A DNA stretch of 41,764 nt, taken from assembly GCA_003599425.1 (NCBI GenBank), contig QZKC01000036.1, forward strand, positions 1 through 41,764, in the 5' to 3' direction. Origin of the DNA: Nitrospiraceae bacterium (lineage in GTDB: Bacteria; Nitrospirota; Thermodesulfovibrionia; UBA6902). The position numbers and the translations under genes are program-made. This document shows, piece after piece, positions 1 through 10,004 of this stretch (the first letter of the stretch is position 1; each line of letters opens with the position of its first letter). Below the pieces are notes generated by a model. It was not told the DNA's origin. It saw nothing but the letters and a program-made list of their open reading frames with translations, and searched no databases.

Positions 1-235
1 CAAGCGGGATCAGGGAGGAAATCTCTCCGGCAACATTTTTGTAGAAACTGTAGATCTCCTCTTCAGTAAAGTTATCGCCTTTTTCAAGACGCCTGCGTGT
101 TTCAGGATTTTTTGAAATAAGGGTCGGGTTAGTTGTTTGGCCGTCGAGAAACCCAGTGAGTGAAATTATCTTCTTTGTCTCCTCTACGTCTCCTCCATCC
201 AGAAATATCTTTGTTTTCAGAGTCTGGGGTTTCAT
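1..235 (-). CDS. tal: Transaldolase, N-terminal part (runs off the left edge)
   Basis: About 78 residues are readable from an ATG at 235. They begin MKPQTLKTKIFLDGG and continue with TGFLDGQTTNPTLISKNP, the characteristic first strand and 'DGQTTNPTL' loop of the transaldolase / fructose-6-phosphate aldolase family. Transaldolase moves a dihydroxyacetone unit between sugar phosphates in the cytoplasmic pentose phosphate pathway. A good ribosome binding site (AAAGGAG, 241-247) lies 5 nt before the start. The catalytic lysine would lie outside the window, so activity cannot be judged. The ORF is too short here to have been listed by a simple ORF caller. Confidence 0.8.
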   Translation of the reverse strand, partial: MKPQTLKTKIFLDGGDVEETKKIISLTGFLDGQTTNPTLISKNPETRRRLEKGDNFTEEEIYSFYKNVAGEISSLIPL

Positions 236-307
236 GGGGTCTCCTTTAGTGCAGAAGAACAGGGGAGAGGCACGCACCTTCTCCCCTTGTTCTTGATATC
301 CGGGAAT

Positions 308-688
308 TTATTTCTTCATTGGCATCTCGTGATGCATTTCTTTCATGCCCAGGGACTTGATGTAAGCTACCATGTCTTTCATCTCCCCGGATTTCGTCTC
401 GATCGCCTTGCCCTTGTTGGCCATGGTAATGCAGATGTTTATTGCCTCCTCAAGGCTCTTATACGTTCCGGCAGGAGTAACCCACGCAGTTTTACCCATC
501 ATTCCGGCTTTTTCCAGCCCCCTGCCGTCCGGATGACATGAACTGCATGCTGTGCTGCCTCCAAAGGACTTTGGATCATTGAAAAGCGTTTTCCCTCTCT
601 CTTCAGGAGTGTGATGCGCTGCAAATGCAAATGAGCAGACTAATCCGAGCACTAATAATGATAACAATATTGCTTTTACAGGGTTCAT
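308..688 (-). CDS. Monoheme periplasmic cytochrome c
   Basis: A 126-residue protein with a cleavable signal peptide (hydrophobic residues ~6-20, cleavage near AFA-AHH) and a single CSSCH heme c motif at residues 48-52. Downstream Met residues, including those in the helix before 'ANKGKAIETKSGEM', are candidates for the sixth heme ligand, as in class I cytochromes. Its likely role is a small soluble periplasmic electron carrier. A strong ribosome binding site (AGGAGGTGAG) precedes the ATG. It is the first gene after transaldolase in the same direction but is separated from it by ~70 nt. The specific redox partner cannot be inferred from sequence. The C-terminus is rich in Met and His. Confidence 0.85.
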   Translation of the reverse strand: MNPVKAILLSLLVLGLVCSFAFAAHHTPEERGKTLFNDPKSFGGSTACSSCHPDGRGLEKAGMMGKTAWVTPAGTYKSLEEAINICITMANKGKAIETKSGEMKDMVAYIKSLGMKEMHHEMPMKK

Positions 689-850
689 TCCGTCTCACCT
701 CCTTTCAGATATGGTATTTGAAACATACTGGATCTTTCTTTAAAAGCTTAGCATGTTCTGGCATAAAGTCAATATTATGATCATCATCAAGCGTATGTTA
801 TTTAATGATCCGGACTGGGTTGTGATCTGAACATCTGATATACTTTTAAT

Positions 851-3499
851 ATGGAAAAAATGACCGCAGAAGAAAAAAGGATCGCTGAGAACAGGGATCA
901 CAAAGTCTTCTGGAAGAAATGGGGCCCGTACCTGAGCGAACGGCAGTGGGGGACTGTGCGCGAGGACTATAGTGAAAATGGCGATGCATGGAAATACTTC
1001 CCCCATGACCATGCCCGCTCACGCGTGTACCGGTGGGGGGAGGACGGACTTGCGGGCATATCCGACATAAAACAGAACCTCTGTTTCGCCCTTGCTTTGT
1101 GGAATGGAAAAGATCAAATTCTGAAAGAAAGGCTCTTTGGATTAAACCCGTATGAAGGCAATCACGGAGAGGACGTCAAAGAACTGTATTATTATCTCGA
1201 CAATACGCCTACTCATTCCTATATGAAATATTTGTATAAATATCCGCAGCAGGAGTTTCCCTATCAGCGGCTTACAGATGTTAACCGGAGCAGATCAAGG
1301 AATGAACCTGAGTACGAATTGTCTGATACAGGACTTTTTGATGAAAATAAATACTTCGACATCTTTGTTGAATATGCAAAAGACGGCCCGGAGGATATAT
1401 TGATAAAGATCGAGATATTCAACCGCGGGAAAGAGACAGCAGATATAACGGTGCTGCCGACTCTCTGGTTCAGAAATACATGGGCCTTTGGCCAGGTGAG
1501 GACAAAGCCCTCCATTAAACTGGTAACTGATTCTGAATTGTACATAACTGAAGCTGCCCATGAAGATATTGGCGCCTGGTATCTGCATGCTGAAAAAGGT
1601 GAGCGGGTCATGTTTACGGAAAACGAGACCAATACGAAAAGATTATTCAATACACCCAATGCGTCTCCCCACGTAAAAGATGCTTTTCATGACGCTGTGA
1701 TCAGGAATAACTATGATCTTTTCAGGGGCAGGGACAGCGGTACAAAGTGCGCCCTCGTGTACCGTTATGAAATTCCCGGGGGTAAGTCAAAGCTTGTCAG
1801 GCTGCGCCTGGCAAACAGGAAGTTTAAAACAGTTCCATTCGGCAGAGGTTTTGATGAAATATTTGAACGGAGAATTTCTGAGGCCAATGAGTTTTACAGG
1901 CAGTTTGAACCCGACGACCCTGTAAGCGACGTGATCAACGTACAGAGACAGGCCTTTGCCGGGCTGCTCTGGAGCAGGCAGTATTACAACTATGAACTTG
2001 AGACATGGCTTAATGGAGATAAAGGTCAGCCCGCGCCGCCTGAGAGCAGGAAACACGGGAGAAACTATGAGTGGCAGTATCTGTTCAACAGGGACATAAT
2101 CTCAATGCCCGATAAATGGGAGTATCCGTGGTACGCTTCCTGGGACCTTGCATTTCACTGCATCCCCTTGTCGAGGATTGAGCCTGATTTCGCAAAGAAG
2201 CAGCTTATCCTCTTTCTCAGGGAGTGGTACATGCACCCCAATGGACAGTTGCCTGCCTATGAATGGAATTTCAGCGACGTGAACCCCCCTGTTCACGCAT
2301 GGGCGGCGCTGAAAATTTATCAGCTCCGGAAAAGGGAAACAGGGGAGCAGGACACGCAGTTTCTGAAGAGAGTTTTTCATAAGCTGTTGCTGAATTTTAC
2401 CTGGTGGGTGAACAGGAAAGATTCAGAAGGGCATAATATTTTTCAGGGGGGTTTTCTCGGGCTGGACAATATTGGCGCTTTTGACCGGAGCCGCGCTTTG
2501 CCTGCCGGAGGGCATATTGAGCAGGCGGACGGTACGAGCTGGATGGGGATGTATGCGCTGAACCTCATGGACATGGCGCTTGAAATAGCGCAGGAAGACC
2601 CTTCTTACGAGGACACCGCGTCCAAATTTTTTGAACATTTTGTTCATATAGCGGAATCCCTCAATTCATTTGGAGAGCACGGGCTCTGGCATGAGGAGGA
2701 CGGCTTTTATTATGATGTCATGCATCTGCCGGACGGCAGTGTTACCCCGCTGCGTGTCAGATCACTGGTAGGGCTTACATCTCTGTTTGCTGTGTCCGTG
2801 ATAGATAAAGACCTTTTGGGAAGATTGAAGGGCTTCAGGAAGAGGCTGCTCTGGTTCAGGAACAACCGGAAGCATCTCGACAAGTATCTTGCCATTGAGG
2901 AGCTGAGTGAGGACAGGGATCTTCTCCTTTCACTGATACCGAAAAAACGGCTTGTCAGGATATTGCAGAAGATGCTGGATGAGAATGAATTTCTCTCTGC
3001 AGGGGGCATCAGGTCGATCTCAAGGCATCATAAGGACCATCCTTTTATCATGAAAGTAATCGGCGAGGAATACAGGGTTGGTTACGAGCCCGCTGAGTCG
3101 GTTGCAGGCCTTTTCGGCGGGAATTCAAACTGGAGGGGGCCGGTTTGGATACCCATGAATTATCTTTTCATTGAGTCCCTGAAAAAATATTACCAGTATT
3201 ACGGTGATACAATGAAAGTAGAATTCCCTTCCGGATCCGGAGATTTTATGAACCTTTGGGAGGTGGCAAAAAAGCTTTCTCAAAGGATCACGTCAATGTT
3301 TTTCAGAGATGAAAATGGAAAAAGGCCTGTTCACGGGGATTACGGCAGATACAGAGATGATCCGCATTTCAGAGACCTGGTTCTGTTTCATGAATATTTT
3401 CACGGTGACACGTGTAAAGGATTGGGTGCGAGCCACCAGACCGGATGGACAGGGCTTGTGGCAGAAATGATAGAATGGTGCTGGTGCGAGATTAACTGA
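851..3499 (+). CDS. GH63-like glucosidase (mannosyl-oligosaccharide glucosidase family)
   Basis: An 882-residue protein with no signal peptide, so probably cytoplasmic. The N-terminal ~340 residues look like the beta-rich domain and the rest like the (alpha/alpha)6 barrel of glycoside hydrolase clan GH-G. Diagnostic segments are YASWDLAFHCIPL (Asp432), the PVHAWAALKIY helix, GNSNWRGPVWIPMNYLF and FHEYFHGD...GASHQTGWTGLVA (Glu848). By family analogy, Asp432 and Glu848 are the candidate acid/base pair; this is inferred from motif position only. Bacterial members of this type are usually annotated simply as 'glucosidase' and may act on glucosylglycerate or similar compatible solutes, or on short alpha-glucans. 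No clear Shine-Dalgarno sequence precedes 851; Met4 at 860 is an alternative start. It appears to be a single gene unrelated to the respiratory locus. Confidence 0.8.
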   Translation: MEKMTAEEKRIAENRDHKVFWKKWGPYLSERQWGTVREDYSENGDAWKYFPHDHARSRVYRWGEDGLAGISDIKQNLCFALALWNGKDQILKERLFGLNPYEGNHGEDVKELYYYLDNTPTHSYMKYLYKYPQQEFPYQRLTDVNRSRSRNEPEYELSDTGLFDENKYFDIFVEYAKDGPEDILIKIEIFNRGKETADITVLPTLWFRNTWAFGQVRTKPSIKLVTDSELYITEAAHEDIGAWYLHAEKGERVMFTENETNTKRLFNTPNASPHVKDAFHDAVIRNNYDLFRGRDSGTKCALVYRYEIPGGKSKLVRLRLANRKFKTVPFGRGFDEIFERRISEANEFYRQFEPDDPVSDVINVQRQAFAGLLWSRQYYNYELETWLNGDKGQPAPPESRKHGRNYEWQYLFNRDIISMPDKWEYPWYASWDLAFHCIPLSRIEPDFAKKQLILFLREWYMHPNGQLPAYEWNFSDVNPPVHAWAALKIYQLRKRETGEQDTQFLKRVFHKLLLNFTWWVNRKDSEGHNIFQGGFLGLDNIGAFDRSRALPAGGHIEQADGTSWMGMYALNLMDMALEIAQEDPSYEDTASKFFEHFVHIAESLNSFGEHGLWHEEDGFYYDVMHLPDGSVTPLRVRSLVGLTSLFAVSVIDKDLLGRLKGFRKRLLWFRNNRKHLDKYLAIEELSEDRDLLLSLIPKKRLVRILQKMLDENEFLSAGGIRSISRHHKDHPFIMKVIGEEYRVGYEPAESVAGLFGGNSNWRGPVWIPMNYLFIESLKKYYQYYGDTMKVEFPSGSGDFMNLWEVAKKLSQRITSMFFRDENGKRPVHGDYGRYRDDPHFRDLVLFHEYFHGDTCKGLGASHQTGWTGLVAEMIEWCWCEIN

Positions 3500-3542
3500 C
3501 TTAAAATCTCCCCTGTCACTCTTTACTGAAAAGGGGTGTTTT

Positions 3543-3565
3543 CCCTCCCTTCGGTAAAGGGAGGG
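3543..3565. terminator. GC-rich hairpin, possible terminator after the glucosidase gene
   Basis: CCCTCCC (3543-3549) pairs perfectly with GGGAGGG (3559-3565), extended by two A-T pairs, leaving a 5-nt loop. It lies in the 122-bp gap between the glucosidase and the methyltransferase genes. The U-run after the hairpin is poor (ATTCTAT), so efficiency as an intrinsic terminator is uncertain. Confidence 0.4.
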
Positions 3566-3621
3566 ATTCTATAATGAATATCCTGATACTTATGAAATAC
3601 TTATTAATATGGGAGGACTGA

Positions 3622-4671
3622 ATGAATAAAACGGAACAGGTGAAGGAATATTATGGAAAGACGCTGCATGGCAAAAGAGACCTGAAAACCGGCGCCTGCT
3701 GCTGCAGTGATGAGCTGGCGTCTCCTGCAGTTCGTGAGATAGAGAAACAGATCAGCAACGAGGTGCTGACAAAATTTTACGGGTGCGGCTCTCCCATCCC
3801 GCCGGCGCTTGACGGGTGTACAGTGCTTGACCTTGGATGCGGCACCGGAAAGGATGTATTCATCACTTCCCGTCTTGCAGGCCCTGAGGGATTTGTGACA
3901 GGCGTTGATATGACTGACGAGCAGCTTGAGGTGGCTGAGAGGAATCTTGACGCCCAGATGAAACGGTTCGGCTACAGTAAACCGAATGTGGAGTTCAGGA
4001 AAGGGTATATAGAAGACCTGAAAAAGATCGGCATCAGCGACAGTTCGATCGATGTGGTGATGTCAAACTGTGTTATAAACCTTTCAACAGACAAGAGGAA
4101 GGTGTTTTCCGAGATATTCCGTGTGCTGAAACCCGGGGGCGAGCTTTATTTCTCGGATGTTTTTTCTGGCAGGCGGGTGCCCCGCCATCTTGCAGAGGAC
4201 CCGGTGCTGTACAGTGAGTGCCTTGGCGGGGCAATGTACATTGAAGATTTCAGAAGGAGGCTCAGGGAGGCAGGGTGTCCTGATTACCGTGTTGTATTAA
4301 AGAAGAGGATAAAAATGGGTGATCCAAAACTGGAAGCAAAAGTTGGGATGGTGGACTTCTATTCCATGACTGTAAGGGCCTTCAAACTGAACAGCCTTGA
4401 AGATATTTGCGAGGATTACGGACAGACCGCGGTGTATCTGGGAACAATACCGGGATATACTCACGCATTCTCCCTTGATGACCATCACAGGTTTATTGCG
4501 GGCAAACCGATGCTTGTATGCGGCAATACCGCTTCCATGCTTCAGGAGACACGCTTTGCCTGTCATTTCAAAGTAACAGGAGACAGGACGGTACATTATG
4601 GGCCTTTCAACTGTGCGCCGGCCTCTGTCAAACAGGAAGATGAAAGCGCTGGTGGCGGCGCCTGCTGCTGA
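3622..4671 (+). CDS. arsM: Arsenite S-adenosylmethionine methyltransferase, long form
   Basis: A 349-residue SAM-dependent methyltransferase. Motif I (VLDLGCGTGKD, ~68-78) and the post-I acidic residue (GVDM) show the Rossmann fold. Cysteines expected for As(III) binding are present: C26-C28, C55, C150 (SNCVINLS) and C200 (YSECLGGAM). The C27-C55 spacing (28) and the C150-C200 spacing (50) match those of the well-studied long ArsM enzymes. The protein ends in Cys-Cys, another common ArsM trait. It would convert arsenite to mono-, di- and trimethylated species in the cytoplasm. It stands apart from the ars operon at 33-36 kb, which has its own shorter arsM. The start at 3622 has an upstream GGGAGGACTGA. 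Confidence 0.88.
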   Translation: MNKTEQVKEYYGKTLHGKRDLKTGACCCSDELASPAVREIEKQISNEVLTKFYGCGSPIPPALDGCTVLDLGCGTGKDVFITSRLAGPEGFVTGVDMTDEQLEVAERNLDAQMKRFGYSKPNVEFRKGYIEDLKKIGISDSSIDVVMSNCVINLSTDKRKVFSEIFRVLKPGGELYFSDVFSGRRVPRHLAEDPVLYSECLGGAMYIEDFRRRLREAGCPDYRVVLKKRIKMGDPKLEAKVGMVDFYSMTVRAFKLNSLEDICEDYGQTAVYLGTIPGYTHAFSLDDHHRFIAGKPMLVCGNTASMLQETRFACHFKVTGDRTVHYGPFNCAPASVKQEDESAGGGACC

Positions 4672-4827
4672 TGAGGCTGCTTTTTATTTTCATTCTCCCT
4701 ACGTTCTTGTCGTGGCACTTCCGATAAGCGCAAGGAAAAACCTTAAGGTATTAGTTGAAATTGCCGATTAGAGTCTCATGTGACTGATAGCTGTCAGTCG
4801 GGATTGATAAAGAAAGGATACGGTAAA

Positions 4828-7047
4828 ATGTTGAACTGGCATTTCAGACTCGGAAGAAAATATTATTTCCTGTGCGTTGTTTTTATTTCCGTCATAGCTG
4901 GGATCATTCTGGTTATGGTCAGCAATGCTGAAAAGAAAAAGATCATTGAAAACACAAAAGAACACCTGATCGATGAGAAGTTCAACAGGAAAAAATTCGA
5001 GGTCGAAAGGTTTTTTACCCACATTTATCAAAGCATAAGAACGATAAGCCTGCTACCCAGTGTCAAGGACATCAAGGGCGGGAACAGGACCAGTGAAGAG
5101 GAAAATGTCGTGACTGAAAAGCGGTTCAGCAAAGAGGGATATCTGACGGTACAGCAGCTATATAATAATCTTGCAAGCAACGTAAACATGTCTGAGATCT
5201 ACTGTATCCTGGACGGATTTACCAAAGACCAGGTGCCTTTTTTAATGTATGATTCCGTGATACTGAATGAAGTCGCAGATAGAAGCAGTGGCAGCGGGCA
5301 TGCCGGTTCGGATTATCCTGAGGAACTGGAAGACGAGGAATATTCCTATTATCCCCATCAGCTTGCCTATTTCAAATCCCGCTATCCTATGTTTGCTTTT
5401 ACTAAGATGGATGACATCCCGGCTGTTACAAGCCCTCCGATGCGCACCTGTGATAATACGCAATACACTTCGAAATCGAAAGGAAATCCTGCCGACGCAT
5501 TCGGCATTCTCTATTCAGTTCCTTTTTATGATCATGATGACAGATTCAGGGGAATAATCTCAGCGATTTTCCGGCTTAATGCATTGGAGGCGCTGCTCCT
5601 TGACATTCCTTTTCTTGTTATTAGTGATATGGACAAGGCTGAGGCTGGGAAGATCGGGTTTAACATGCCTGACAAACCAGGGAATTTTGTCCTGGTTAAC
5701 AAAGAACATGACATTTTCATTGGAGACAGACGCGATGAGGGGTTCATCTCTCAAATCAGGGAAAGGGTGAAAGCCGGCAGTTTCGGAGATGATATATATT
5801 CAGAAGATCTTAATATAAAAGACAATGGGAAGTGGATGCTTCTGTACAGGTTTGATCCAGTCACCATTAAAAATGTTGTTCAGGCTGAGAAACAGAAGCT
5901 GACGCTTAAACTTGCCGGTATCGTGATTATGTCATTTCTTATTGTCGGCTGGATATACTCTTATTTCAAAAAGAAGGACCAGCTTATGAATGTCGCTCTT
6001 GATATGAAAGATATAGCAGAGGGCGAGGGGGATCTCACGAAAAGATTGAGCGGACAGTGGGATGGCGAGATCGGAGAGCTTGTCAAATGGGTTAATGCTT
6101 TCATAGAAAAAATCCAGAAAGTCGTTATAAATGTGAAATCAGCCGGAGACCAGGTGGCCTCGGCGAATAAACGGGTAATCGCTGTTACGGACATAATTTC
6201 AGAGAAAATGATTATTTCGGCTGACAGGTCATCGCAGGTGGCTTCGGCTTCGAATGGGATGACTGAGGCAGTTAGTGATATTGCTAAAAATGCCTCGGAC
6301 ATGTCTTTGTCTGCGCATAAGACACTACAGATTGCCCAGACAGGCGGTAACGTGGTGAAGGCTTCAGTGAATGAGGTGCTCAGGATAAAGACAGCGGTAT
6401 CTGATCTGGCGCAACTGATCAATTCACTGAACGATCAATCACGGGAGATCGGTGATATTATCAGCGTGATCAATGATATTGCGGAACAGACTAACCTCCT
6501 GGCGTTAAATGCCGCCATTGAAGCTGCAAGGGCTGGAGACGTGGGCAGAGGGTTTGCCGTTGTCGCAGACGAAGTGAAGAAGCTTGCGGAAAAGACTTCC
6601 AGGTCAACAGATGAGATACGAAGAATGATCAACACCATTCAGAATAAGACAATGAGCGCCGGAACTGCAATGGGGGAGAGCCTGAAAATGGTTGAAGCCG
6701 GGGTAAGTCTTTCCAATCAGGCAGGGGAATCACTGCAGCAGATCGTCAACAGCGTAAATTCTCTGCAGGGCTTGGTCCAGACCATTGCATCCGCTACCAT
6801 GGAAATGTCTGTAACCGCGGAGCAGGTGAACAAGGACATCGATGAGATAGCAGACATCTCAAAAAATACTGCTGCCACTGCTGAAGAAATGTACGTGACT
6901 TCTTTTGAACTGGCGCAGAGCGAACACATGCTTGCAAGCGAGATATCTTTCTTTAAGACCGAAGGGAATGGAGTTGCCGGGGCAGGAGGCAGGGGTCAGG
7001 ATTCAACAGGCGGGAATGAAAGATCGGGAGTGACAAGTCAGGGGTAA
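4828..7047 (+). CDS. Methyl-accepting chemotaxis protein
   Basis: Membrane chemoreceptor of 739 residues from the ATG at 4828, which has AAAGGA 9 nt upstream; a GTG at 4780 would add 16 residues and is less likely. Order of parts: a first transmembrane helix (~13-33), a ~330-residue extracytoplasmic sensor region of dCACHE-like length, a second transmembrane helix (~363-382), a HAMP region, and a long cytoplasmic signalling coiled coil. The coiled-coil tip reads [21 protein letters not shown], followed by [17 protein letters not shown], the invariant hairpin of MCPs that binds CheA and CheW. The ligand cannot be inferred. No C-terminal CheR-docking pentapeptide is evident; the tail is Gly/Ser-rich. 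The gene converges on the diguanylate cyclase with only 4 bp between the stop codons. Confidence 0.9.
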   Translation: MLNWHFRLGRKYYFLCVVFISVIAGIILVMVSNAEKKKIIENTKEHLIDEKFNRKKFEVERFFTHIYQSIRTISLLPSVKDIKGGNRTSEEENVVTEKRFSKEGYLTVQQLYNNLASNVNMSEIYCILDGFTKDQVPFLMYDSVILNEVADRSSGSGHAGSDYPEELEDEEYSYYPHQLAYFKSRYPMFAFTKMDDIPAVTSPPMRTCDNTQYTSKSKGNPADAFGILYSVPFYDHDDRFRGIISAIFRLNALEALLLDIPFLVISDMDKAEAGKIGFNMPDKPGNFVLVNKEHDIFIGDRRDEGFISQIRERVKAGSFGDDIYSEDLNIKDNGKWMLLYRFDPVTIKNVVQAEKQKLTLKLAGIVIMSFLIVGWIYSYFKKKDQLMNVALDMKDIAEGEGDLTKRLSGQWDGEIGELVKWVNAFIEKIQKVVINVKSAGDQVASANKRVIAVTDIISEKMIISADRSSQVASASNGMTEAVSDIAKNASDMSLSAHKTLQIAQTGGNVVKASVNEVLRIKTAVSDLAQLINSLNDQSREIGDIISVINDIAEQTNLLALNAAIEAARAGDVGRGFAVVADEVKKLAEKTSRSTDEIRRMINTIQNKTMSAGTAMGESLKMVEAGVSLSNQAGESLQQIVNSVNSLQGLVQTIASATMEMSVTAEQVNKDIDEIADISKNTAATAEEMYVTSFELAQSEHMLASEISFFKTEGNGVAGAGGRGQDSTGGNERSGVTSQG

Positions 7048-7051
7048 GGGT

Positions 7052-9217
7052 TCAGGAGCGGCCGGCCCGCTTTTCGTGTTTGTGTTTGTACATCAGGGTG
7101 TCGGCTTTGTAAATCAATTCATCTACAGGGCAGGGGTGTTCAGGATCAAAGTGCGTTATTCCGATGCTCAGGGAGAGCGTGAAGGGTTTCTTCTTTTCAG
7201 CATTGTAAGCATCAAGGTGTTTCTGCAAGCGCCCGGTAAGTGATTCCGAGTTAACATCGACAGTTTCCGTTGCGAGGATCACAAATTCGTCGCCGCCGGT
7301 CCGGGCAATGATATCAGATTCCCTGAAGGTCTGCTTCAGGATATTTGCGATGTCTTTCAGCGCCGGGTCTCCGGCAGGATGCCCCAGCGTGTCATTTATC
7401 CATTTCATGTTATCGAGATCGGCAAAAATGCAGAGCATCCTTTTTTTGTCGCGCCGCGCTGTCTTCAACTGCTGTTCCGCCAATGTCATAAAACCGCGGC
7501 GGTTGTGGAGCCCGGTCAGGTCATCGATAAAGGACATGGAGCGCAAAGTCTGTTCAGCTTCTTTCAGGCTGGTGATGTCTGATGCAATTTCCAGTCTGAC
7601 AACACGGCCGTCAACCCATTCAATGGCCCGGTCCCTGATATCGTACCATTTGCCGGTGATCGTGTTTTGAAATTCCCAGTGATATATGCCAGAGGGCTTC
7701 CCGTCAGGAGTAAGCAGCCTGTCATTCGTGCAGAAACTGCACGGACCTGTCTGGCCGGACTGCAGCGCCTGCCAGCAGGTCTTGCCGGTTATATTGCCGA
7801 AAAGCTTTTTCGAATATTCATTTATATACAGCACCTCGTATGTATGCATGTCAGCGGCATAGACAACCGCGTCAATTCCGTCAAGGACATGCATCATTAT
7901 CTCCCGTGACTTTCCCACTGCATCTTCAGCCTGTTTTTGCATGATGCCGATCGTAATGATATCCGAAACTGATTCAAGCGTCCGCAATGTAATATCAGAA
8001 AATTCGTTTCGCGAAAACAGGGACATAACCCCTATAAGTCTGTTTTCAGTCACAAGCGGATAGCCGGCAAAGGAAACGATGCCTTCTTTCTTTGCCCAAT
8101 CCTGGTCTATGATCATCGGATCATCAATAACCTGATTAGTGAGGTGAGGTTTTTGCTCCCTCGCTATAAGGGCGACTTTGGAATTGTCTGAGACAGGTAT
8201 GCAGCTCCTTTTGCCGTCAATATGCGTATATAACCCAGCGCTGGCCTGAAGCTCAAGAACATTCTTTTTGTTATTGAAAGTCCAGATCCTGGCGAAAAGG
8301 GCGTTGAGATGCAGCACGAGCGCTTCTGTGCATGACTGCAGGCTCTTGCGAAGGGATTCCCCTCCCGTAAGGGACCTGCCGATGTCATACCCCAACTCAG
8401 CAATCTTCATACGCTCTTTCAGTTCGGTCTCATGCAGCTTCCGTTTTGTGATATCCCGGTCAATCGCAATAACATAAGGCTTTCCATTTATTACAATGAG
8501 TTTTGCCGATATTTCTACAGGAAAAGTTGAGCCGTCTTTTCTGACATGAGTTCCTTCAGCGCGCAAGGTCTTTCCTCTCAGGAGTAATTTTATTCTTTCA
8601 GGTATATGTTTTGCTGTCATCGGATCATCGAGCATTGATATGGAGTTGCCGATCAGTTCCTCTCTTGTGTATCCATGTGTTATATAGGCTGCTTCATTCG
8701 CGTCTTCAATAATGAGATCGTCATTAGCTGACACTGACATGAGGAAAACACTGTCCGAGGCATGGTTAAAGAGGTTATGGAATTTCTCCTCGCTTTCTTT
8801 TATAGCGGCCTCAGTCTTTTTCCGCTCAGTTATATCTTCAATGATCCCGATAATCAACTCTGTCTCCCCTGTATCATTAAAGATGTTTGATACAGTGAGA
8901 AGGCCGTATACGATCTGCCCGTCTTTACGGATGTAGCGTTTGTCCATCCGGAAGACCTTTTCGTTTTCCATGACCGCTTTATTGCGAGCAAGGAGGTTCA
9001 TATATTCATCTTCAGGGTGGCTGATCTCCGCCACTGATTTGCCGAGGAGTTCTTCACGTGTATATCCGAGCAGATATTCCGTGGCAGCATTGCAGTCAAT
9101 GATGATCCTGCGAGGGTCAGTCACTACGATGCTGACGCCAGCATTGTCGAATATGGCTCGAAAGTTGTATGCCGGTAATTTATTGAGCTGATCTTGTGAA
9201 GTGTTTCTGTATTTCAA
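7052..9217 (-). CDS. PAS-PAS-GAF-PAS-GGDEF sensory diguanylate cyclase
   Basis: A 721-residue soluble sensor enzyme without membrane helices. From the N-terminus: PAS (~18-130), PAS (~142-262), GAF (~275-425), a third PAS (~430-550) and a GGDEF domain. The active-site motif GGDEF is intact at 641-645. The product-inhibition I-site RxxD (RESD) sits exactly five residues before it, so it should make c-di-GMP and be feedback-inhibited. No EAL domain is present. The third PAS has a cysteine cluster (CWQALQSGQTGPCSFC) that recurs in some PAS proteins and could hold a cofactor or a redox switch, but that is speculation. A PilZ c-di-GMP receptor is encoded near the other end of the window. Confidence 0.92.
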   Translation of the reverse strand: MKYRNTSQDQLNKLPAYNFRAIFDNAGVSIVVTDPRRIIIDCNAATEYLLGYTREELLGKSVAEISHPEDEYMNLLARNKAVMENEKVFRMDKRYIRKDGQIVYGLLTVSNIFNDTGETELIIGIIEDITERKKTEAAIKESEEKFHNLFNHASDSVFLMSVSANDDLIIEDANEAAYITHGYTREELIGNSISMLDDPMTAKHIPERIKLLLRGKTLRAEGTHVRKDGSTFPVEISAKLIVINGKPYVIAIDRDITKRKLHETELKERMKIAELGYDIGRSLTGGESLRKSLQSCTEALVLHLNALFARIWTFNNKKNVLELQASAGLYTHIDGKRSCIPVSDNSKVALIAREQKPHLTNQVIDDPMIIDQDWAKKEGIVSFAGYPLVTENRLIGVMSLFSRNEFSDITLRTLESVSDIITIGIMQKQAEDAVGKSREIMMHVLDGIDAVVYAADMHTYEVLYINEYSKKLFGNITGKTCWQALQSGQTGPCSFCTNDRLLTPDGKPSGIYHWEFQNTITGKWYDIRDRAIEWVDGRVVRLEIASDITSLKEAEQTLRSMSFIDDLTGLHNRRGFMTLAEQQLKTARRDKKRMLCIFADLDNMKWINDTLGHPAGDPALKDIANILKQTFRESDIIARTGGDEFVILATETVDVNSESLTGRLQKHLDAYNAEKKKPFTLSLSIGITHFDPEHPCPVDELIYKADTLMYKHKHEKRAGRS
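7058..7074 (+). terminator. Possible small intrinsic terminator after the MCP gene
   Basis: GCGG-CCGGC-CCGC (7058-7070) followed by TTTT (7071-7074) could end plus-strand transcription. It lies inside the last codons of the opposing diguanylate cyclase gene. The stem is only 4 bp, so support is weak. Confidence 0.28.
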
Positions 9218-9374
9218 TGTGCACTCCTTTTGATTGCATTATATCAGATCAGTATCAGACCGCAAAGATAACTTATGGAGGAATAAATAATTACAATTAA
9301 GAACTGTTCTAAACTATAAAGGAGTGAGAAAACAACGATGAACCTTTTAAAGCCGAAAATTGAGATATTGCCTT

Positions 9375-9905
9375 TTATATGATCGTAAGACTGCTTGCCT
9401 GTGGGCCTTTCTCGCCTTTCGTTTCAGTAAAACGAACTTCCATTCCTACTTTTAATTTTGAAAAATCCTGATTTACGACGCTGTTTTCATGAAAGTATAT
9501 TTCGCGGTTGTCCGGGGTCTTGATGAACCCGTAGCTCATTTCCGGAAATATCGAGCTTATGCGTGCATGAGGCTGCTCCTCGTGAAATTTTACCTTGCCG
9601 CGCAGTAGCCTGGAAGCATCTTCCAGTTTGCGCTTTGCGGCATCAAAGCTGTTCCTGATCGCAACATAAAGGTCCTCATGCGGTTCGCGTTTGACAATAA
9701 TTTCCCTGCCGGGAATCGTTAGGTGTATCTGAACGTTATATAATTTACCCTCATGTTTATGGCGATGGGGGGTTTCTACCACTATTCTGCATCTCATGAT
9801 CCGGTCGTAAAATTTATCAAGTTTTTCGGCCTTTTCCGTGATTTCTGATTTTATGGCATCAGTGAGCTCAAAGTCGCGGCTGGTGATCTGTAAAGGGATT
9901 TCCAT
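9375..9905 (-). CDS. Ribosome hibernation factor (HPF/RaiA) fused to a cold-shock domain
   Basis: A 176-residue protein. Residues 1-~105 (starting MEIPLQITSRDFELTDAIK) are an HPF/RaiA domain, which binds the 30S decoding site and silences ribosomes under starvation. Residues ~115-176 form a cold-shock/OB-fold domain with RNA-binding segments YGFIKT and IYFHENSV. This replaces the dimerising C-terminal domain of long HPF. The start at 9905 has GGGAGGA eight bases upstream. The gene is on the same strand as the molybdenum block but is separated from moaA by ~100 nt, so it is probably independent. Confidence 0.88.
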   Translation of the reverse strand: MEIPLQITSRDFELTDAIKSEITEKAEKLDKFYDRIMRCRIVVETPHRHKHEGKLYNVQIHLTIPGREIIVKREPHEDLYVAIRNSFDAAKRKLEDASRLLRGKVKFHEEQPHARISSIFPEMSYGFIKTPDNREIYFHENSVVNQDFSKLKVGMEVRFTETKGEKGPQASSLTII

Positions 9906-10004
9906 AGAGCAGTTCCTCCCGTTTTTTATTGTTGTTCTCTTAATAGGATGGTAGCAATGAATCGGGCTGTTGTCAATGAGCTGACTGCCATTGATTCGGG
10001 AACT

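Noticed and set aside
4713-4730. TGGCAC resembling a sigma-54 -24 element before the chemoreceptor gene
   Set aside because: No GC with a TTGC context lies 10 bp downstream, so the -12 element is missing.
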